From contig NZ_NSKH01000018.1 of the NCBI RefSeq assembly GCF_003144095.1, forward strand, positions 1,180,743 through 1,244,742: a stretch of 64,000 nucleotides of DNA, written 5' to 3'. The translations under genes were made by a program, and so were the position numbers. Position 1 is the first letter of the stretch; every line of letters begins with the position of its first letter. The notes beneath the pieces were generated by a model. That model saw nothing but the letters and a program-made list of their open reading frames with translations, made no database searches and was not told the DNA's origin. Below, one piece after another: positions 57,342 to 64,000 of this stretch. Source of the stretch: Streptomyces sp. ICBB 8177 (GTDB lineage: Bacteria > Actinomycetota > Actinomycetes > Streptomycetales > Streptomycetaceae).

Positions 57342-58493
57342 TCAGGAGACCGGGTCGAGCAGGCCGTCGAAGGCGTGCGGCAGGCGCGCCCAGGCGTCCG
57401 GCCCCGCGCGGTACTCGGCGTCCGTGAGCAGGCAGGAGTCCAGCAGCACGCGCAGGCCGTCGTCGTCGAGGCCGGGCGAGGTGAACGTCAGGTGCTGCCC
57501 GCGGTCGCCGTGCCGGGGGTGCCAGTCGAGGGCGGCGGCGACCCGGCGTTCCGCGGGGACCATCTCCCAGGCGGCGTCCGGCAGCGCGGCGAGCCAGGGG
57601 CCGGAGGGCTCCACGCACAGCGCGCCGCCCGCCGCGTCCCACGACAGCAGTGTGTCCGGGCGGTCGGCCAGCCAGAACCGGCCGCGACTGCGGGCCGCCG
57701 CGCACGCCAGGTCCTCCAGCGCCGCGTACAGCCGTTGCGGGTGGAACGGCCGGTCGCGGCGCCAGACCATCGTGCGGATCCCGTGCGCGTCGGCCTCCTG
57801 CGGCAGCAGCGCGCTGGCCGGATGCATGCGCGCGGTGGCGGCCCGCAGGTCGAACCCGGCGGCGAGCGCGGGACCCAGCGGATCCCGGTCCAGCACCAAC
57901 GTCCGTGCGGTCGGGTGGAGTTGAGTCAGCAGTTCGCGGTCGGCGTCGTCGCCGGGGCCGCCCAGGAGCAGCAGTGTCGGGTACTCCAGCTGCCGGGCGA
58001 AGGTGTCGGCGACGGTGCGCCGGTCGGTCGGCGCGGCGGCCAGGCCGACCTCGTCGAGGTCGTCGCCGGTGGCGAGGTACGGCACGACGAGCGCGGGATC
58101 GACCGCGGTCGCCACGGCCGCCAGTCGCAGCGGCGCGCCCGCGGCGGCGATCACCGCCGCCATCGCCTGCGGCTCGACGGAGTCCCACAGTTCGACCACG
58201 GCCAGCCGGTGGCCGCCCCCCTCCGCGAGGCGCAGCAGTTCGGGGACGAGGTCCTCGCGCAGCGCGCAGCAGGCGCAGTCGTTGACCAGGGGCGCCTCGC
58301 CGACGCCCAGGAGGCCGGACGCGTCGCGCACGGTCCTGCGGACGGAGCCCTCGGTCGCGGCGGACAGGTCGTGGTGCAGGACGACCGCGCCGGCGACTGT
58401 GCGAAGGACCGCCTCCACGGCCTCCCGGCGGGTGTCCGCGTGCAGGCCGCCGATGATCGCGACGTCCAGCCTCCCGGCGTCCGCCGCGGTCAT
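57342..58493 (-). CDS. COG0523 (CobW/YciC-type) protein with degenerate P-loop
   Basis: A 383-residue putative metallochaperone/metal-insertase. The metal-binding CxCC motif is intact: [11 protein letters not shown] (Cys73, 75, 76). The CobW C-terminal domain runs about 240-375 ([40 protein letters not shown]). The N-terminal Walker A, normally GxxGSGKT, reads GGLHADTRR (15-23), without the Lys-Thr. So GTP binding is doubtful. It is flanked by the L33 and S18 C-minus paralogues, with ATGA overlap to L33, which places it in the zinc-starvation response. Confidence 0.9.
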   Translation of the reverse strand: MTAADAGRLDVAIIGGLHADTRREAVEAVLRTVAGAVVLHHDLSAATEGSVRRTVRDASGLLGVGEAPLVNDCACCALREDLVPELLRLAEGGGHRLAVVELWDSVEPQAMAAVIAAAGAPLRLAAVATAVDPALVVPYLATGDDLDEVGLAAAPTDRRTVADTFARQLEYPTLLLLGGPGDDADRELLTQLHPTARTLVLDRDPLGPALAAGFDLRAATARMHPASALLPQEADAHGIRTMVWRRDRPFHPQRLYAALEDLACAAARSRGRFWLADRPDTLLSWDAAGGALCVEPSGPWLAALPDAAWEMVPAERRVAAALDWHPRHGDRGQHLTFTSPGLDDDGLRVLLDSCLLTDAEYRAGPDAWARLPHAFDGLLDPVS

Positions 58494-58654
58494 CGCTCCT
58501 CCCGGAAGTCGACGTGGCGGCGGACGACCGGGTCGTACTTGCGCAGCGTGAGCCGGTCGGGGTCGTTGCGGCGGTTCTTGCGCGTCACGTAGGTGTACCC
58601 GGTCCCCGCCGTGGACCGGAGCTTGACGATCGGACGCAGTTCGTTGCGGGCCAT
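58490..58654 (-). CDS. rpmG: 50S ribosomal protein L33, cysteine-free paralogue
   Basis: A 54-residue L33: [20 protein letters not shown], then [20 protein letters not shown] and [14 protein letters not shown]. It lacks the two CxxC pairs of zinc-binding L33, so it is a C-minus form expected under zinc limitation. ATG 58654; its stop overlaps the start of the COG0523 gene. First gene of a zinc-starvation operon L33 - COG0523 - S18. A Zur-like box lies 22 bases upstream. Confidence 0.93.
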   Translation of the reverse strand: MARNELRPIVKLRSTAGTGYTYVTRKNRRNDPDRLTLRKYDPVVRRHVDFREER

Positions 58655-58675
58655 GAGCCGCAGTCTATACGGAAG

Positions 58676-58690
58676 TGGTTTTCGTTTTCA
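58676..58690. promoter_or_regulatory. Zur-like box upstream of rpmG
   Basis: TGGTTTTCGTTTTCA, with the half TCGTTTTCA matching the Zur consensus and the other half weaker. On the minus strand it reads TGAAAACGAAAACCA, 15 bases before a TATAGA (-10-like) and the L33 start. It agrees with known streptomycete practice of Zur control of C-minus ribosomal genes. Confidence 0.55.
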
Positions 58691-58841
58691 TCTGGCGACG
58701 GAAGTCGGGCAATTACTTGCCGGAGACAAGGGGTGACAAGCGATTCCCGGAGACATCCCCTGGCAAGCCTCCGGTAGACGCCCCCGCTCCCGCCCGGCCG
58801 AGCGCAGGCGCAGGCCACCCGGAGCAGTGCCCCGCACCGCA

Positions 58842-58847
58842 TAGGGT
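58842..58847 (+). promoter_or_regulatory. -10 element suggesting a leaderless transcript
   Basis: TAGGGT fits TANNNT and ends six bases before the GTG start of the Rsm22-like gene, the spacing expected if transcription starts at the start codon itself. No strong ribosome site is present. Confidence 0.5.
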
Positions 58848-58853
58848 GAAGAG

Positions 58854-59867
58854 GTGAACGCCCCCGCCCCCGCTCTCGACGCCGAACTGCGTGACGCGCT
58901 GCGTGCCCGGCTCGACGACCTCACCCCCCGCCAGGCGACCCAGGCCGTCGAGCGCCTGATCGCCAACTACCGGGGGCGGACGCCCACCGACGCGCCGGTC
59001 CTGCGCGACGCGGCCGACGTCGCCGCCTACGCCGCGTACCGCATGCCCGCCACCTTCGAGGCGGTACGGGCCGCGCTCGACGCGTTCCGCGCGCGGGCCG
59101 GTGACTGGACGCCGGCCCGCCACGTCGACGTGGGCGGCGGGACGGGTGCCGCGACCTGGGCCGTCGCCGACGCGTGGCCCGGCAGCGCGCACGAGACGAC
59201 CGTCGTGGACTGGGCGCAGCCCGCGCTCGACCTCGGCCGCACGCTCGCCCGCGACGCCTCGCACCCCGCCCTGCGCACCGCCACATGGCGCCGCGAACCC
59301 ATCGGCCCCGCGCTCGCCCTCCCGGACGCCGACCTGGTGACCGTCAGCTACGTGCTGGGTGAGCTGACCGACCGCGACCGGGCGTCGGTCGTCGCCGAGG
59401 CGGCCCGCGCCGGACGGGCGGTGGTCGTCGTGGAGCCCGGCACCCCGCCCGGCTACGCCCGGGTCATCGAGGCGAGGGCGCGGCTGATCGAAGCGGGGTT
59501 CACGGTGCTCGCGCCGTGCCCGCACGACGCCGCCTGCCCGATCGAGGAGGGCGCCGACTGGTGCCACTTCGCGGCCCGGGTGAGCCGTTCCTCGTTGCAC
59601 CGGCAGGTCAAGGGCGGCTCGCTGCCGTACGAGGACGAGAAGTTCAGCTACGTCGCCGCCGTGCGGGAGGGCGAGCCGGGGGCGGCGCGGGCCCGGGTCG
59701 TACGGCATCCGCAGACGCGCAAGGGGCAGGTGCTGCTCGACCTGTGCACCCGCGACGAGGGGCTGCGGCGGGTGACCGTCTCCAAGCGGCAGGGCGAGGT
59801 GTACCGCGCCGCGCGGGACGCCGAGTGGGGCGACGTGTGGCCGCCGAGGTCAGCGTCCGAGGACTGA
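58854..59867 (+). CDS. Rsm22-family ribosomal small-subunit methyltransferase-like protein
   Basis: A 337-residue protein of the Rsm22/METTL17 family. SAM motif VDVGGGTGAATWAVA (about 83-97), and LVTVSYVLGELTDRDR. The family's cysteine cluster is CPHDAACPIEEGADWCHFAA (about 222-241), now known in mitochondrial METTL17 to hold an iron-sulphur cluster. GTG start at 58854. Its end overlaps the convergent oxidoreductase by 18 bases. It probably acts in small-subunit assembly; that it sits beside ribosomal paralogue genes may be coincidence. Confidence 0.88.
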   Translation: MNAPAPALDAELRDALRARLDDLTPRQATQAVERLIANYRGRTPTDAPVLRDAADVAAYAAYRMPATFEAVRAALDAFRARAGDWTPARHVDVGGGTGAATWAVADAWPGSAHETTVVDWAQPALDLGRTLARDASHPALRTATWRREPIGPALALPDADLVTVSYVLGELTDRDRASVVAEAARAGRAVVVVEPGTPPGYARVIEARARLIEAGFTVLAPCPHDAACPIEEGADWCHFAARVSRSSLHRQVKGGSLPYEDEKFSYVAAVREGEPGAARARVVRHPQTRKGQVLLDLCTRDEGLRRVTVSKRQGEVYRAARDAEWGDVWPPRSASED

Positions 59868-61397
59868 CATCGCCGCGTTGTGGCCGGGGACGCCGCTGAC
59901 CCCGCCGCCGCGCACCGCGCCCGCGCCGCACAGCAGCACGTTGGGATGGGCGGTCTCCACGCCCCAGCGGCCCGTCGCCTCGTCCGCGTACGGCCAGGAC
60001 AGGTCGCGGTGGAAGATGTGGCCGCCGGGCAGCCCGATCTCGCGTTCCAGGTCGAGCGGGGACTTCGCCTCCAGGCAGGGCCGCCCGTCCGCGTCGCGCG
60101 CGAGGCAGTCCTCCAGAGGTTCGGCGAGCACCGCGTCCAGGCGGGCGAGCGTGGACTTCAGCAAGGCCTCCCGCGCCCCCTCGGGGTCGTCGGCGAACAG
60201 GCGGGCGGGCGCGTGCAGGCCGAAGAGGGTGAGGGTGTGGCAGCCGGCTTCAGCCAGCCCGGGGGAGAGGATCGACGGGTCGGTCAGGGAGTGGCAGTAG
60301 ATCTCCGAGGGCGGCGCGGCGGGCAGCGCGCCGGACGCGGCCTGCGCGTAGGCCGTCGCCAGCTCCTCGTAGGACTCGCCGACGTGGAAGGTGCCGGCGA
60401 ACGCCTCCCGTGGGTCGACCCCGGCGTCCCGCAGCCGGGGCAGACGGCGCAGCAGCATGTTGACCTTCAGCTGGGCGCCCTCGGGCGCACCGGCCGCGTC
60501 CGGTGCGCCCAGCAGCCCCGCGAGGGTGCGGGGTGCGGCGTTGACCAGGACGTGGCCGGCCTCCACCGACTCCGCCGAAGCGTCACCGCGGTGGGTCACC
60601 CGCGCCCGTACGCCGTCCGTCTCGATGCCGGTGACCTCGCGGCCGGTGCGGATCTCGGCGCCCGCCGTGCGCGCCGCGGCCGCGAGCGCGTCGGTGAAGG
60701 CGCCCATCCCGCCCACGGGGACGTCCCAGTCACCGGTGCCGCCCCCGATGACGTGGTAGAGGAAGCAGCGGTTCTGGCGCAGCGAAGGATCGTGCGCGTG
60801 GCTGAACGTGCCGATCAGCGCGTCCGTCAGCACCACCCCGCGCACCAGGTCGTGGCCGAAGGCCGCCTCGACCGCCTCGCCGAGCGGGCGCTCGAACAGC
60901 GCCTCCCAGGCGGCCGGTTCGCCGATCCGTGCCGCCAACTCGCTTCGCGTGGGCAGTGGTTCGGTCAGCGTGGGGAAGACGGCGCGGGCCACCCGGCCGG
61001 TCATCGCGTAGAACCGCTGCCACGCCTCGAACTCCCGGTCGGAGCCGGTGAGCCGGGCGAAGCCCTCCCGGGCGCGGGCCGGGTCGGCGGTGTCGACCAG
61101 CAGGCCGGGCCCTGACCTCGCCGGGGTGTAGGAGGAGATCCGGCGGCGGCGCACCGCGAAGCGCAGCCCCAGGTCGTCCACGATCTTCCGGGGCAGCAGG
61201 CTGACCAGGTACGAGTAGCGCGAGAGACGGGCGTCGACGCCGGTGAACGCACGGGTGGAGACCGCCGCGCCGCCGGTGACCGGGAGCCGTTCGAGGACCA
61301 GCACGGAGCGGCCCGCGCGGGCCAGGTAGGCGGCGGCGACCAGTCCGTTGTGGCCGCCTCCGACCACCACGACGTCGTACCGGGTGCGCTCGGGCAT
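59850..61397 (-). CDS. FAD/NAD(P)-binding oxidoreductase, phytoene-desaturase-like
   Basis: A 515-residue flavoprotein. N-terminal GxGxxG in VVVVGGGHNGLVAAAYLARAG, followed by LVLERLPVTGGAAVS, the CrtI/PYROXD2-type arrangement. C-terminal FAD motif NVLLCGAGAVRGGGVSGVPG. ATG 61397 has GGAGGGAGC upstream. Similar to PYROXD2 and CrtI-like amine-oxidase-fold proteins; no carotenoid genes are adjacent. It is 124 bases downstream of the dimethylarginine hydrolase gene on the same strand. Substrate unknown. Confidence 0.88.
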   Translation of the reverse strand: MPERTRYDVVVVGGGHNGLVAAAYLARAGRSVLVLERLPVTGGAAVSTRAFTGVDARLSRYSYLVSLLPRKIVDDLGLRFAVRRRRISSYTPARSGPGLLVDTADPARAREGFARLTGSDREFEAWQRFYAMTGRVARAVFPTLTEPLPTRSELAARIGEPAAWEALFERPLGEAVEAAFGHDLVRGVVLTDALIGTFSHAHDPSLRQNRCFLYHVIGGGTGDWDVPVGGMGAFTDALAAAARTAGAEIRTGREVTGIETDGVRARVTHRGDASAESVEAGHVLVNAAPRTLAGLLGAPDAAGAPEGAQLKVNMLLRRLPRLRDAGVDPREAFAGTFHVGESYEELATAYAQAASGALPAAPPSEIYCHSLTDPSILSPGLAEAGCHTLTLFGLHAPARLFADDPEGAREALLKSTLARLDAVLAEPLEDCLARDADGRPCLEAKSPLDLEREIGLPGGHIFHRDLSWPYADEATGRWGVETAHPNVLLCGAGAVRGGGVSGVPGHNAAMSVLGR

Positions 61398-61521
61398 GGG
61401 GCTCCCTCCACCGTGGCCGTCCGATCCTGGGACGCTATCCGGCCGCGGCGCGCCGCGCACCCTAAACGTGCGACGAGGGCGGGGCGGCCGGATCGCGGTC
61501 GCCCCGGCCCCGCCGGCCGCG

Positions 61522-62337
61522 TCAGTCGCGCAGCTCCAGCGTGCAGCACTTCACGCTGCCACCGGCCTTGTGCAGTTCCGACAGGTCGACGCCGACCGGC
61601 TCGAAACCGCGCCTGCGCAACGGCTCGAACAGGCCCGAGGCGCCGGCCGGCAGGACCACGTGGCGGCCGTCGCTGACCGCGTTGAGGCCGAGCGCCGCCG
61701 CGTCCTGCTCGGTGGCCAGCAGCGCGTCGGGGAAGAGCCGGGCGAGCACGTCCTGGCTGCCGGGGGAGAAGGCCTGCGGGTAGTACATGACCTCGTCCCC
61801 GTCGAGCACGGCGAGCGCGGTGTCCAGGTGGTAGTAGCGGGGGTTGACCAGTTCCAGGCCGATCACCGGGCGGCCGAAGAACTCCTGGGCCTCGGCACGC
61901 GCCGACGGGCTGCTGCGGAAGCCCGCCCCCGCCAGCACCCAGGAGGCGGTGGGGGTGAAGTCGCCCTCGCCCTCGTTGATGTGCTCCGGCTCGTGGACCC
62001 GGCGGTAGCCGTGCTCGCGGAACCACGCCAGGTGGGCGGGCGCCTCGCCGCGCCGCTCGGCATTGGCGAACCTGGCACCGAAGACCCGGCCGTCCACCAC
62101 GGTGGCGCCGTTGGCCGCGAAGACCATGTCCGGCAGGCCGGGCACCGGCTCCAGCACTTCGACGGTGTGGCCGAGCGCGCGGTAGCGATCGCGCAGGTCC
62201 TCCCACTGCAACAGCGCCAGCGCGCTGTCGACGGGCTTGTCCGGGTCCATCCAGGGGTTGATGGAGTAGGTGACCCGGAAGTGGGCCGGGGGACACATCA
62301 GATAGCGCCGGGGGGTGGCGACGCGTTGTGTGGGCAA
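61522..62337 (-). CDS. ddaH: N,N-dimethylarginine dimethylaminohydrolase (DDAH family)
   Basis: A 271-residue amidinotransferase-fold enzyme hydrolysing methylated arginine to citrulline and dimethylamine. Catalytic elements: GLPDMVFAANGATVVDGRVF, acidic EGEGDFTPT, His in NPRYYHLDTALAVLDGDEVM, and the nucleophile in GGSVKCCTLELRD near the C-terminus. The start is TTG at 62337, since GAGGAG is six bases upstream and the next Met (YLMCPPAHF) would cut conserved sequence. Same strand as the downstream oxidoreductase. Confidence 0.9.
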   Translation of the reverse strand: MPTQRVATPRRYLMCPPAHFRVTYSINPWMDPDKPVDSALALLQWEDLRDRYRALGHTVEVLEPVPGLPDMVFAANGATVVDGRVFGARFANAERRGEAPAHLAWFREHGYRRVHEPEHINEGEGDFTPTASWVLAGAGFRSSPSARAEAQEFFGRPVIGLELVNPRYYHLDTALAVLDGDEVMYYPQAFSPGSQDVLARLFPDALLATEQDAAALGLNAVSDGRHVVLPAGASGLFEPLRRRGFEPVGVDLSELHKAGGSVKCCTLELRD

Positions 62338-62661
62338 TGAAGGCTCCTCACCGTTGAGGCTCCGTGCACGCGGTTGCGTCCGTGTACGCATGGTCCACCC
62401 CGCGCGGCCGGTGGCGCACGCTCCTTTCGAGTGGTTCGCCGAACCGTGACCCGGTGGCCGGGCGCACCCGCCCCGGGCGTTGCCGCAGGTCCCACGAGAC
62501 CACTCGAACGAGCGACCGACGACGTTTCGGCCAAGCTGGGCCGACCGGCCGGTTGGACGCCACCCCGCGTTCACACTTCGGACGCGCGAGGAGCAGGATG
62601 GAGGGTGGGCCCGGGTCGTGACCACCCCGGGAGCGGTGAGCGCGCTGATGAGAGGGGCTCC
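62338..62661. other. Divergent intergenic region, 324 bp
   Basis: Between ddaH and the primase-type gene. Holds a 10-bp inverted repeat TTCGAGTGGT (62426-62435) / ACCACTCGAA (62499-62508) 63 bases apart, and a closer pair TGCACGCGG...GTGTACGCA near 62360-62390. GAGAGGGG precedes the downstream ATG. No open frame with convincing coding bias was seen. Confidence 0.45.
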
Positions 62662-63381
62662 ATGGAACGCAGGAGCAGGCTGGCGGAGTGGCTGCGGCGG
62701 CGCCCGGGTGCCCCGGGGGGTACGGCCCGGGGGAGCGCGGCCGCGGCCGACCGGGAGGCCCTCCTGCTGGGCGCGGCGGCCGCGTCCTTCCCCGTCGCGC
62801 CGGCCGCCCACCCGTCCGGCTTCGGGTGCTCCTGCGACCGGGTGGGCTGTCCCACGCCGGGCATGCACCCGGTGTCGTTCGCCTGGCAGACCGAAGCGAC
62901 CACCGACGCCGCCAAGATCACCCGCTGGCTGCTGGCCGATCCGCTCGCCAACTTCGTCACCGCCACCGGCGCCGGCCACGACGTGCTCGACGTGCCCGCG
63001 CAAGCCGGCCGGATCGCCCTCGCCCGGCTGGAGGCCGAGGGCACCGGCACCGGACCGGTCGCCATGTACGGCGACGACCGGATGCTGTTCTTCACCGCCT
63101 CGCGCGGCACCCCGGACGACGAGGACGAGTGGTGGCCGTGCGAGCTGGACTGCCATCCCGAGACGCTCGACGAACACCCGGGGCTGCGCTGGCACTGCCG
63201 GGGCAGTTACGTGCTGCTGCCCCCGTCCCGGCTGCCGGACGGCTCGGCGGTCACCTGGCTGCGGCCGGCCGACCGGCCGCTGCCCGACCCGCTGCCGCTG
63301 CTCGCGGTGCTGACCGACGCCTGCGGGCAGGTCCCCGAGGCGCCGGAGCCTGAGGCCGCGGGCGGCTGGCCGAGCCGCTGA
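62662..63381 (+). CDS. Bifunctional DNA primase/polymerase N-terminal-domain-like protein
   Basis: A 239-residue protein. The core resembles the prim-pol domain found in streptomycete genes: CSCDRVGCPTPGMHPVSFAW (about 55-74), then ANFVTATGAGHDVLDVPAQA and WHCRGSYVLLPPSRL. Family members have catalytic Asp residues in a D-x-D/E arrangement; here HDVLDVP is the likely site. ATG 62662 with GAGAGGGG six bases upstream. It is chromosomal and single, without helicase or plasmid genes, so it may be a repair/tolerance primase or a non-catalytic relative. Confidence 0.8.
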   Translation: MERRSRLAEWLRRRPGAPGGTARGSAAAADREALLLGAAAASFPVAPAAHPSGFGCSCDRVGCPTPGMHPVSFAWQTEATTDAAKITRWLLADPLANFVTATGAGHDVLDVPAQAGRIALARLEAEGTGTGPVAMYGDDRMLFFTASRGTPDDEDEWWPCELDCHPETLDEHPGLRWHCRGSYVLLPPSRLPDGSAVTWLRPADRPLPDPLPLLAVLTDACGQVPEAPEPEAAGGWPSR

Positions 63382-63447
63382 GCTCGCCCGTACCCGTACG
63401 GGCCCGTCCCCCGAATCCGCCGTTCGTGCCCACTTCCCGGGGCGGTG

Positions 63448-64000
63448 TCACTGGCCGGTGGCGGAGACCAGGCCGGCGATGCGGTCGACGAAGGCCACCT
63501 TGCCGCCGCTCGTGGTGGCCGACGGCACCGTCACCACCTGCTCCGAGACGTAGGTCAGCGTCACCGACCTGCTCGGGGTGCCGGTCAGCAGGGCGTTGAC
63601 GGTGGGGTCCTGCACGCGCACCGGCCCCTTGGCCACCGTCTGCTTCATGATGTGCTGGGTGGTGAAGAACACCAGCGCGCCGCCGTCCGACAGCCGCAGC
63701 GCCACCGGGGGGTAGCGCACCGGGTCGGCGCCCGAGTCGGCGAACTGCGTGACGACCTGCGGGGTCGGCGCGTACTGGGTGCGGCGCTGCGTGCGCAGGG
63801 CCGTGGTGTCCGGCCCGGCCGCGAAGTCCGGGGACCCGGCGTCGCCCCGCTGGAGGTAGGCAGCGTAGGCGGGGCCCAGGCCACCCGGCTGGACCAGCAG
63901 GCCGGAACCGGTCACCGGCACCGGCTCGGCGTACCCCTTCGCGTCGGTGGCGAACCGCGGCTCCGCGCCCGGCGCGACGACCAGCAGGTACGACGCCCTC
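63448..64000 (-). CDS. Unknown protein, C-terminal part (runs off window)
   Basis: At least 183 codons, open to the window edge. Visible sequence begins ASYLLVVAPGAEPRFATDAK and includes VVTQFADSGADPVRYPPVAL, VFFTTQHIMKQTVAKG and VTLTYVSEQVVTVPSATTSG. Mostly beta-strand pattern, no membrane segment and no cysteines. I do not recognise a family. It converges on the primase-type gene with 66 bases between, containing a short CCCGTACGGG palindrome. Confidence 0.6.
   Translation of the reverse strand, partial: RASYLLVVAPGAEPRFATDAKGYAEPVPVTGSGLLVQPGGLGPAYAAYLQRGDAGSPDFAAGPDTTALRTQRRTQYAPTPQVVTQFADSGADPVRYPPVALRLSDGGALVFFTTQHIMKQTVAKGPVRVQDPTVNALLTGTPSRSVTLTYVSEQVVTVPSATTSGGKVAFVDRIAGLVSATGQ

Overview
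The window is very GC-rich actinobacterial chromosome. It shows GTG and TTG starts, GTGA/ATGA stop-start overlaps, AGGAGG-type ribosome binding sites and almost no TTA codons. Gene content fits the Streptomycetaceae (Streptomyces or a close relative): a Nif3 / zinc-ribbon / bifunctional RNase H-phosphatase run, a long actinobacterial RNase P RNA, NarL-type two-component pairs and paired EmrB/QacA pumps. From memory, 3-39 kb resembles the SCO2296-SCO2326 region of S. coelicolor; this was not checked by alignment.

Layout. 0-2.8 kb: N-terminal part of an RHS/YD-repeat toxin-type protein behind a WXG100-like gene. 2.9-4.5 kb: two small membrane proteins and a TPR protein. 4.5-10.5 kb: a five-gene operon for an ECF transporter (S, double ATPase, T) plus two exported proteins, one a membrane-anchored alpha/alpha toroid, behind a recognisable cobalamin riboswitch. 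10.5-15.4 kb: a KstR-like TetR regulator, a perfect KstR-type operator, and a divergent glycosyltransferase / methyltransferase / toroid operon plus a lipoprotein. 15.5-21.6 kb: membrane protein, cell-wall amidase, methyltransferase and two 14-TM pumps. 21.6-28.2 kb: a DesK/DesR-like kinase and regulator that would normally be adjacent are separated by about 4.7 kb of damaged genes: a frameshifted hydrolase, a TetR regulator, two genes truncated head to head, and a tandem duplicate. 28.5-29.4 kb: a VOC protein, an AT-rich palindrome-rich stretch and a 52-residue protein.

29.5-39.9 kb holds a beta-propeller-like protein, Nif3, the zinc ribbon protein (CTG start), RNase H/phosphatase, KDPG aldolase, a FAD monooxygenase with a PadR regulator, YaaA, RNase P RNA and an FTR1-like membrane protein. 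40.2-46.6 kb is an ABC exporter with its own NarL two-component system, a DUF347 membrane protein, and a divergent Nramp transporter behind a DtxR/DmdR-type iron box. 46.7-47.7 kb is a broken lectin gene behind a clean promoter-operator. 48-52 kb: SDR, pterin dehydratase, Bcr/CflA pump and serine hydrolase.

52-58.7 kb is a zinc-starvation block. It has ZnuA, ZnuC and two ZnuB permeases behind two Zur-like boxes, then cysteine-free S18 and L33 ribosomal paralogues flanking a COG0523 (CobW/YciC-type) protein without a normal P-loop. The end of the window holds an Rsm22-type methyltransferase, a phytoene-desaturase-like oxidoreductase, dimethylarginine hydrolase, a primase/polymerase-type protein and a partial unknown.

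The strongest candidate for an under-described system is the riboswitch-controlled operon at 4.5-10.5 kb. It reads as a bacterial corrinoid uptake system with surface proteins resembling the intrinsic-factor/transcobalamin fold. Three frameshifts (22.9, 25.9 and 47.0 kb) could be real decay or sequencing indels.
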